Source of the DNA: Aeromonas lacus
GTDB lineage: Bacteria; Pseudomonadota; Gammaproteobacteria; Enterobacterales; Aeromonadaceae
DNA length: 62,953 nucleotides
Reading direction: 5' to 3'
Assembly (NCBI RefSeq): GCF_000764665.1
Contig: NZ_JRGM01000146.1
Coordinates: forward strand, 1 to 62,953
This document shows, one piece after another, positions 57,074 through 62,953 of this stretch (its first letter is position 1; each line of letters begins with the position of its first letter). A model generated the notes under the pieces. That model worked only from the letters and a program-made list of their open reading frames with translations. It had not been told where the DNA came from and did no database searches. The position numbers and the translations under genes are program-made.

Positions 57074-58075
57074 TCACTCGTAGAGGTAGCAGCGCACGAA
57101 GTGGTTGTCGGCAAGCTTGGTGATGGCAGGCAGACTCTCCTTGCAGCGGGGCATCGCCTGATTGCAGCGTCCGGCAAACGGGCAACCGCAGGACTCCGGT
57201 GTCCAGAGCGGGATCTCCCCTTTTCGGCCACCCTCCAGCTCGGCGTGGATGCTCTTTTCTGGATCCGGTACCGCCGAGATGAGCAGCTGGGTGTAGGGGT
57301 GCTGCGGGTGGTGCAGGATCTCGTCCACCTCGCCCCACTCCACCATGTGACCCACATACATCACCGCCAGATCTTCCGCCACATAGCGGGCGGTGGCGAT
57401 GTCGTGGGTGATGTAGAGCATGGAGACCCCAAGCTCGTTCTTCATCTGCTCCATCAGGTTGAGGATGCCGATGCGAATGGAGACGTCGAGCATGGAGGTG
57501 GGCTCGTCCGCCAGCACCACCTCCGCCTCCACCGCCAGATTGCGGGCGATGTTGACCCGTTGGCGCTGGCCACCGGAGAGCTGGTGGGGGTACTTGGCCG
57601 CCGTCGCCTTGGCGGGGGTCAGACCGACCTTCTCCAGCAGGGCGTAGACCATGTCGGGCAGGTCTCTCTTGTCGATCACCTTGCTGTGCAGCAGCAGGGG
57701 GCGGGCGATGTGGTGGTAGATGGTGTGGGTCGGGTTGAGCGAACCGAACGGATCTTGCCACACCATCTGTACGCTCTGGCGATAGTCGAGCAGGGCGGTG
57801 CCCTTGTTGAACTCCTCCAGATCGTGGCCGCGATAGAGAATGCGCCCGGCACTGAGCTTGTACATCTTGGCGATGATCTTGGCGATGGTGCTCTTGCCGG
57901 AGCCCGATTCCCCGACCACCGCCAGGGCGCGGCCCCGGTGCAGGTTGAAGGTGATGTCGGAGAGCGCCCGCATCTTGCCACTCTTGATGGCATTGGAGTT
58001 GATGGGGAAGTCCTTGTAGAGGTGCTGGACTTCGATGATGGGTGCATCGGTTTTGGCGATTTGCATGACAGACAT
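57074..58075 (-). CDS. chitobiose ABC transporter ATP-binding protein 2 (DppF/OppF type)
   Basis: A 333-residue peptide/oligosaccharide-type ABC ATPase. Walker A is GESGSGKST, the signature LSGGQRQRVNIARNL, Walker B VVLADEPTSMLD, and the switch is in YITHDIATARYV. The C-terminal OppF region (LISAVPDPEK, with the cysteine group CGCPFAGRCNQAMPRC) would bind an Fe-S cluster as in DppD/F. It starts two bases after the other ATPase gene. Specificity for (GlcNAc)2 is inferred from the operon. Confidence 0.92.
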   Translation of the reverse strand: MSVMQIAKTDAPIIEVQHLYKDFPINSNAIKSGKMRALSDITFNLHRGRALAVVGESGSGKSTIAKIIAKMYKLSAGRILYRGHDLEEFNKGTALLDYRQSVQMVWQDPFGSLNPTHTIYHHIARPLLLHSKVIDKRDLPDMVYALLEKVGLTPAKATAAKYPHQLSGGQRQRVNIARNLAVEAEVVLADEPTSMLDVSIRIGILNLMEQMKNELGVSMLYITHDIATARYVAEDLAVMYVGHMVEWGEVDEILHHPQHPYTQLLISAVPDPEKSIHAELEGGRKGEIPLWTPESCGCPFAGRCNQAMPRCKESLPAITKLADNHFVRCYLYE

Positions 58076-58077
58076 CC

Positions 58078-59097
58078 TTAACAGCCAGCGGCCTTGTCCA
58101 GATAGATCAGGTTATCTTGTTGTTCATCCTGCACGTCGTAGAGGTGGCAGGCGGCCTGTTGCCCGGGGCGGATCTCGGCCAATCTGGTGTACTCCTGGCG
58201 GCAGCGATCGTGTACCTTGCCGCAGCGGGCCTGAAAGCGGCAGCCGACCGGCACCTCCAGCAGGTTGAGCGGCGTGCCAGGGATCCCCTCCAGCACTTTT
58301 TTCGGCCCGTGCAGGGGCGGGAAGGAGTTACCAAGCCCTTTGGTATAGGGGTGCAGCGGCGCGGTCAGGATCGCCTTGGAGGGAGCGACCTCCACCAGTT
58401 CACCTGCATACATGATGCCGATGCGATCGCAGAACTCCACCATCAGGGAGAGGTCGTGGGTGATGAACAGAATGGAGAAGTTGAACTTCTCTTTCAGGGC
58501 ATAGACCTTCTGCAGGATCTCCCGCTGTACCACCACATCGAGCGCCGTGGTTGGCTCATCCATGATGAGCAGCTCGGGGTTGAGCGCCATGGCGATGGCG
58601 ATCACCAGCCGCTGGCGCATGCCGCCGGAGAACTGGTGCGGATAATCCTTGAGCCGACTCGGGTGGATATCGACGATGGTGAGCAGCTCCTGAGCGCGCT
58701 TGATCGCCTCGTAGCGGGTCATGCCGGGGTTGTGGGCCAGCAGCACGTCACAGAACTGCTCCTCCATCCTCAGTACCGGGTTGAGCGCGTTCATGGCGGA
58801 CTGGAACACCACCGACACCTGTTGCCAACGGTAGGAGCGCAGCCGATCGTCGTTGTAGTGGAGTATGTTTTCCCCCTTGAACAGGATCTCGCCACCGCTG
58901 ATGTAGGCGGGCGGCTTGTGCAGCCGCGCCACCGAGAAGGCGACGGTGGATTTGCCACAGCCCGACTCGCCGGCGAGACCGAAGATCTCGCCCTGTTTGA
59001 TATCGAAGCTCACCGAGTTGACGGCGCGCACGTCGCCATTTTCGGTGATGTAGTCGACGCAGAGGTTGCGTACTGACAGCAGGGGATGCTTGTTCAT
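58078..59097 (-). CDS. chitobiose ABC transporter ATP-binding protein 1 (DppD/OppD type)
   Basis: A 339-residue ABC ATPase. Walker A is GESGCGKST, the signature [15 protein letters not shown], Walker [13 protein letters not shown], the switch [12 protein letters not shown]. The C-terminal cysteine group ([15 protein letters not shown]) matches the OppD/DppD type. The ATG at 59095-59097 overlaps the permease stop (ATGA); the open frame further upstream is inside the permease gene. It forms the heterodimeric ATPase with the protein encoded next. Confidence 0.92.
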   Translation of the reverse strand: MNKHPLLSVRNLCVDYITENGDVRAVNSVSFDIKQGEIFGLAGESGCGKSTVAFSVARLHKPPAYISGGEILFKGENILHYNDDRLRSYRWQQVSVVFQSAMNALNPVLRMEEQFCDVLLAHNPGMTRYEAIKRAQELLTIVDIHPSRLKDYPHQFSGGMRQRLVIAIAMALNPELLIMDEPTTALDVVVQREILQKVYALKEKFNFSILFITHDLSLMVEFCDRIGIMYAGELVEVAPSKAILTAPLHPYTKGLGNSFPPLHGPKKVLEGIPGTPLNLLEVPVGCRFQARCGKVHDRCRQEYTRLAEIRPGQQAACHLYDVQDEQQDNLIYLDKAAGC

Positions 59098-60014
59098 GCT
59101 GTCTTCTCCTGTGCTGCAGAGAGCGGTGTTGCGGCCGGTGTGGCAAGTTTCTTCCAGCGGTTGAGCCCTTTGTGGGAACGCAGCTGCGGGTTGGCAATCT
59201 CGTCGATGGCGAAGTTGAGCAGGGCCAGGCCAGCGCCCAGAGTGGCGATGGCGAAGCAGGGAGCCAGTATCTCCCACCAGGCGCCGATCAGGATGGCACT
59301 GGAGGTCTGGGCGTTGTAGAGCATGATGCCCCAGCTCACCACGGTCGGGTCGCCAAGGCCGAGGAACTCCAGGGTCGCTTCGGTGACGATGGCGTAGATG
59401 ATGGAGCCGATGAAGCTCACCCCGATGATGGAGATGAGGTTGGGCAGGATCTCCACCAGAATGATGCGCCAGGCCGGCTCACCCAGCACCTCGGCGGCGA
59501 TGACGAACTCCTTCTCGCGCAGCGCCAGAGTCTGGGCGCGGATGACCCGCGCGCCATAGGCCCACGAGGTCAACCCTATTATCACCGCAATGACCGCCGG
59601 CGACGCCTCCCCGATAAAGCTTGCCAGCACCAGTAGCAAGGGAAGGTTGGGGATCACCAGTACCACGTTCATCAGGAAGGTGAGGCTCTCGTCCACCAGA
59701 CCGCCAAAGTAGCCGGCGGTGATGCCGATGGCGACGGCCAGGGTGCAGACCAGCAGGCCTGCACTGAAGCCCACCAGCAACGAGATACGGGCGCCATTGG
59801 TGAACTGGGACCAGATATCGTGGCCCATGCGGGTGGTGCCCATTACGAACTCGGCGCTGGGCGGCTGGTGGGGGCGGGCAACCCGTTTGGTCGGCTCGTT
59901 GCTGGCCAGCAGGGGGGCAAACAGCGCCATCAGTACGAAGGTAACGACGATGACGAGGCCGCAGGCTGCCTTCTTGTTGCCCAGCAGGATCTTGAGAATA
60001 GTCGGCATACGCAT
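59094..60014 (-). CDS. chitobiose ABC transporter permease 2 (DppC type)
   Basis: A 306-residue inner-membrane permease with about six helices. The coupling loop region IAAEVLGEPAWRIILVEILP and the DppC-type N-terminal region (FVLMALFAPLLAS) are clear. It starts one base past the DppB-type gene stop and overlaps the first ATPase gene. Confidence 0.91.
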   Translation of the reverse strand: MRMPTILKILLGNKKAACGLVIVVTFVLMALFAPLLASNEPTKRVARPHQPPSAEFVMGTTRMGHDIWSQFTNGARISLLVGFSAGLLVCTLAVAIGITAGYFGGLVDESLTFLMNVVLVIPNLPLLLVLASFIGEASPAVIAVIIGLTSWAYGARVIRAQTLALREKEFVIAAEVLGEPAWRIILVEILPNLISIIGVSFIGSIIYAIVTEATLEFLGLGDPTVVSWGIMLYNAQTSSAILIGAWWEILAPCFAIATLGAGLALLNFAIDEIANPQLRSHKGLNRWKKLATPAATPLSAAQEKTA

Positions 60015-60015
60015 C

Positions 60016-60999
60016 TTATTTGCCTCCTGTACGCAGACGGGGATCCAGGAAGACGTAGAGCACGTCGGCCAAGAAGTTGAAGCTGAGCATGGTGATGGTC
60101 ATGATGAGCAGCTGCCCCTGAATGAGTGGGTAGTCGCGGGCCAGAATGCCCTGATAAAGGGTCAGGCCCAGGCCGGGATAGTTGAAGATAACCTCGGTGA
60201 TGAGAGAGCCACCGATGACGAAACCGAGCGCCATGGAGAGGGCGGTGACGCTCGGCAGAATGGCGTTGCGGGCGCCGTAGTTGAAGATCACCCGGTTGCT
60301 GGAGAGCCCCTTGGCTTTGGCCATGGTGATGTAATCCTCGCCCAGCAGGTTGATCATGTTGTTGCGCATGGTGATGAGAAAGCCCCCCACCTGCACCATG
60401 GCCAGAGTGCCGACTGGCATGATGGCGTGGGTCAGGATGCTCTTGATGTGCTCCCAGCCCCAGTCCGGCGTGATCTCCGGGCTGTAGGCGTAGCCAATCG
60501 GCAGCCATTCAAGACTCACCCCGAACAGGAACAGGGCAAGCAGGGAGACGACTACCGGCGGAATCGCTTGCATCACCAGAGTGAGCGGGGAGAGGATGCT
60601 GTCCATCCGGCCGCCGCGATACCAGGCGGCGAAGATGCCGACGATGGATCCAACGGAGAAACTCAGAATGGTGGAGGTGCCCACCAGAAACAGGGTCCAG
60701 CCGATGGCGCGACCCAGTACGTCCGAGACCTGCTGTGGATAGAAGCGCACCGAGGTGCCGAGATCCCAGGTGAAGACACTCTTCACATAGGTAAGAAACT
60801 GGGTGCCGATGGGGCCGTCGACAAAGCCGAAGGTGGCCTTGAGCGCTTCCAGTGCGGCGGGCTCCATCATGGCGCCAGCGCGGGCAAACATCACGGAAAC
60901 GGGATCGCCTGGCATGGCTCGGGGTAACAGGAAGTTGATGGTGGCGGCTACCAGAAAGGCAACCAGATAGAAGGAAAAGCGTCTCAGTATGAATCCCAT
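60016..60999 (-). CDS. chitobiose ABC transporter permease 1 (DppB type)
   Basis: A 327-residue inner-membrane permease of the DppB/OppB type, beginning ILRRFSFYLVAFLVAATINF with the FLLPRAMPGDP motif after helix 1. The coupling loop is YITMAKAKGLSSNRVIFNYG. About six membrane segments. It lies 119 bp downstream of the binding-protein gene with a GC hairpin between them. Confidence 0.92.
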   Translation of the reverse strand: MGFILRRFSFYLVAFLVAATINFLLPRAMPGDPVSVMFARAGAMMEPAALEALKATFGFVDGPIGTQFLTYVKSVFTWDLGTSVRFYPQQVSDVLGRAIGWTLFLVGTSTILSFSVGSIVGIFAAWYRGGRMDSILSPLTLVMQAIPPVVVSLLALFLFGVSLEWLPIGYAYSPEITPDWGWEHIKSILTHAIMPVGTLAMVQVGGFLITMRNNMINLLGEDYITMAKAKGLSSNRVIFNYGARNAILPSVTALSMALGFVIGGSLITEVIFNYPGLGLTLYQGILARDYPLIQGQLLIMTITMLSFNFLADVLYVFLDPRLRTGGK

Positions 61000-61092
61000 G
61001 ATGATACCTTTTACTGCAAGTCCGCCCCGCGTCGGGCATGGCTACCCCAACCCCGGCAGATGCGGGCAGAAGGGGGGATCAACGGGGAAGAT

Positions 61093-61110
61093 GGCCCCTC
61101 GCAGGGGGCC
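61093..61110 (-). promoter_or_regulatory. hairpin after the binding-protein gene
   Basis: GGCCCC / GGGGCC with a short loop lies just past the binding-protein stop on the minus strand, without a T-run. It is well placed to keep the binding-protein message more abundant than the permease message (inference). Confidence 0.5.
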
Positions 61111-61118
61111 GGGATTGT

Positions 61119-62804
61119 TTAGCTGTTTGGCTTGAGTGCCAGGATGTGCAGCAGACGCTCGGGGGTGTCCGGGTGGAGCTGCGGCTTGGCAACCGGGTTG
61201 TCAGCGCTGAACCAGCCATGGAAACGCTTGGTGCTGTACTCATACCAGGTCGGGTTGTTGAAGACCGGGATGATGGTCTGGTTGGCACCGACCCGCTCCT
61301 GAATCGCGAACATGATGTCCTTCTGCTTGGCTGCATCGGCGGTTTGGGTGAAGTCGTCGATCAGCTTGTCGAGCTCGGGATCCTTGTAACGGGGCGCGGC
61401 GAAGCGGTTGCCACGGTCACCCATGTTGCGTGAGTGGAACGCGGTCTCGAAGTACTTGTGCGGGTTGGCACCGGCAAAGTAGCCCTGCAGGGCGACGTCG
61501 AAGTCACCGGTGATCAGGTTTTCAGTCCAGACGGTCGCTTCCGGGGTGGCGGTCTTGGCGTTCAGGCCCAGTGCCTGCAGCCCTTCCACGCCGATTTGTA
61601 CTGTGTTGACCCAGTCGGTCCAGCCGTTCGGTACCAGTACCTTGAACTCGATCTTTTTGCAGCTCGGGGTGTCGAGGAACTTGTCGCCGTCACAGTCCTT
61701 GTAGCCTGCCTCTTTCAGCAGTGCCTTGGCCCCTTCCAGATCGTACTTGTTGAACTTGCCGTACTTCTTGTCCACATCCGGGTTGTTCCAGGAGGCGAAC
61801 GCCTTGCCGAGCCCCGACGGGTATTCGTTGACGGTCGGGTAGCCGTAGCCCGCGATGTCCACCATTGACTGGCGGTCCATCGCCATGGAGAAGGCGCGGC
61901 GGAAGTTGACGTCGTTGAAGGCTTCGTGGTTGCCCGGGTTTTTGGTCTGGAAGTTGACGTTGAACGCCACGGTACCGGAGGCCGGGAACCAGTACTTGTT
62001 GTTCTTCGGATCGTTGCCGACGTAGAGACGCTCGATATCCGGTACGAAGGAGCCGAACCAGTCGATGTCGCCCTTCATCACAGCAGCCAGCACCTGATCG
62101 TTGGTGGCCATCTGCGGCATGCGGATACAGTCGATGGAGAGGTTGGCGTTATCCCAGTAGTGCGGGTTGCGGCACTGGGTGTAGAGCTGGGCGGAGAAGT
62201 TCTCCACTTCGGTGAAGGGCCCGGTACCGACCGGTTTGTCGTTGGTAAAGGCAACCGGGTCTTTTACCGACTTCCACTGATGCTCCGGTACGATGGGCAC
62301 CAGCACCAGATCGTTCACCACGTTGGTGTTGACCTCGGTCAGGTCGAACTTGACCTTGTTCGGGGCCAGCTTCTCGACGCTCTTGATCTGGGTCCAGATT
62401 GAGCGCTCATCCAGCGCCTTGTTGGCTTTGACCAGATTGAAGGAGAACAGAATGTCATCAGCGGTAAAGGGCTGACCATCTGACCACTTCACGCCGTCAC
62501 GCAGATCGAAGGTAACGGATTTCAGGTCTTTGCTGAACTCGTAGTTGGTGGCCAGACGATAGACGGGTTTGCCACCCTGCATATCGTTGAAGATCACCAG
62601 CGGTTCATAGATGAAGTGACGGGTAGTGTGCAGCAGGCCTGCTTGCAGGAAGGGGTTGAAGTTCTTGACCCAGGCGGTTTCCTGCTGTGCAACCATGGTC
62701 AGCACAGTCTTGTTTTCGGCAGCCATGGCATTGCCGGCAGCACCGGCAAGCATCATGGTTCCCAGCATTACAGCGGTAGAGATTTTGGATACTTTGGCAA
62801 GCAT
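61119..62804 (-). CDS. periplasmic chitobiose (oligosaccharide/oligopeptide-type) binding protein
   Basis: A 561-residue family 5 solute-binding protein. The signal peptide (MLAKVSKISTAVMLGTMM..., cleavage near GNAMA-AE) is followed by the family strands LRDGVKWSDGQPFTADDILF and a complete C-terminal lobe. It corresponds to the Vibrio chitin-oligosaccharide-binding protein by family, size and operon position. There the unliganded protein also represses the membrane kinase ChiS; that gene would lie outside this window. The ATG at 62802-62804 follows AAGGA; the longer frame is implausible. Confidence 0.9.
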   Translation of the reverse strand: MLAKVSKISTAVMLGTMMLAGAAGNAMAAENKTVLTMVAQQETAWVKNFNPFLQAGLLHTTRHFIYEPLVIFNDMQGGKPVYRLATNYEFSKDLKSVTFDLRDGVKWSDGQPFTADDILFSFNLVKANKALDERSIWTQIKSVEKLAPNKVKFDLTEVNTNVVNDLVLVPIVPEHQWKSVKDPVAFTNDKPVGTGPFTEVENFSAQLYTQCRNPHYWDNANLSIDCIRMPQMATNDQVLAAVMKGDIDWFGSFVPDIERLYVGNDPKNNKYWFPASGTVAFNVNFQTKNPGNHEAFNDVNFRRAFSMAMDRQSMVDIAGYGYPTVNEYPSGLGKAFASWNNPDVDKKYGKFNKYDLEGAKALLKEAGYKDCDGDKFLDTPSCKKIEFKVLVPNGWTDWVNTVQIGVEGLQALGLNAKTATPEATVWTENLITGDFDVALQGYFAGANPHKYFETAFHSRNMGDRGNRFAAPRYKDPELDKLIDDFTQTADAAKQKDIMFAIQERVGANQTIIPVFNNPTWYEYSTKRFHGWFSADNPVAKPQLHPDTPERLLHILALKPNS

Positions 62805-62953
62805 ATGTTTTCCTTTCTTATTTTTTTGGCATTCCCGAGGGTTCGCCTTGTTTGTGTGAGCACCGGTTTCGCATGCTGATGAGACCGGCCCTCGTTGTTG
62901 GTTGGGTGTCTGCACCCTTGTCGTTTTGTTTTCCAACACCCTTAGCAAAACAG
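62805..62953 (-). other. leader/promoter region of the chitobiose operon
   Basis: 149 bases upstream of the binding-protein start, cut by the window edge. It should carry the operon's promoter or untranslated leader. I could not assign a -35/-10 pair with confidence. Confidence 0.4.

Noticed and set aside
56408-58081. Plus-strand 557-codon open frame
   Set aside because: Antisense to the GH9 gene and the DppF-type ATPase; no recognisable domain.

Overview
The window looks like about 63 kb of core chromosome from an Aeromonas species or a close relative. The basis is GC-rich codon use, gamma-proteobacterial protein sequences throughout, and several familiar gene neighbourhoods. I see no insertion sequence, integrase, prophage, plasmid gene or CRISPR array. 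Most genes belong to recognised families; the interest lies in paralogues, remnants, regulatory sites and gene combinations.

Layout. 1-651: the 5' end of a tRNA-Met on the minus strand with a clear promoter, then gene-free DNA. 652-7068: a LysR regulator followed by a YdcSTUV-PatD type operon for polyamine uptake and gamma-aminobutyraldehyde oxidation. 7195-12169 (minus): ychF, pth, a lipoprotein 5'-nucleotidase and prs. 12358-19507: tRNA-Gln, ispE and lolB (minus), diverging from hemA-prfA-prmC-sirB2-sirB1-kdsA (plus), a housekeeping block for haem, translation termination, outer-membrane lipoproteins and LPS Kdo. 19856-24107: dctA, grcA with an upstream FNR site, a small periplasmic binding protein, ung and a hemerythrin. 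24193-28248: the stranded C-terminal end of a glycoside hydrolase, an AraC regulator and a PEBP protein, then a divergent PurA-type adenylosuccinate synthetase back-to-back with a LysR gene across a textbook LysR-type operator. 28337-38834: a TAXI-type binding protein with a low-complexity tail, a PatB-type aminotransferase/lyase, two MFS exporters, a LysR regulator, yciK, sohB, a globin-coupled diguanylate cyclase, a DsrE-family protein and a DUF1090 protein.

38890-46681: trhP(yegQ)-yfhL with a decayed tandem copy of the yfhL 3' end, then an EAL-only phosphodiesterase, a NarL-type response regulator and a BvgS-type hybrid sensor kinase. This last trio resembles the Bordetella BvgASR and Pseudomonas RocSAR arrangements. 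Two operator-like copies of an inverted-repeat sequence lie just upstream of the EAL gene. 46819-49085: three identical tRNA-Tyr genes behind a stringent-type promoter, and a solitary astB. 49086-52390: topA, a 54-residue unknown protein and an Atl-type alkyltransferase-like protein.

52511-62804 (minus, read from the right): an eight-gene chitobiose operon. It has a periplasmic binding protein, two permeases and two ATPases (Dpp/Opp type), then a GH9 enzyme, a BadF-type GlcNAc kinase and a cytoplasmic GH20 hexosaminidase. The order matches the Vibrio (GlcNAc)2 operon, but no chitobiose phosphorylase is present inside it.

No clearly new multi-gene system is evident. The best leads are the EAL/response-regulator/BvgS cluster with its paired operator, the LysR-linked second PurA, and the phosphorylase-less chitobiose operon.
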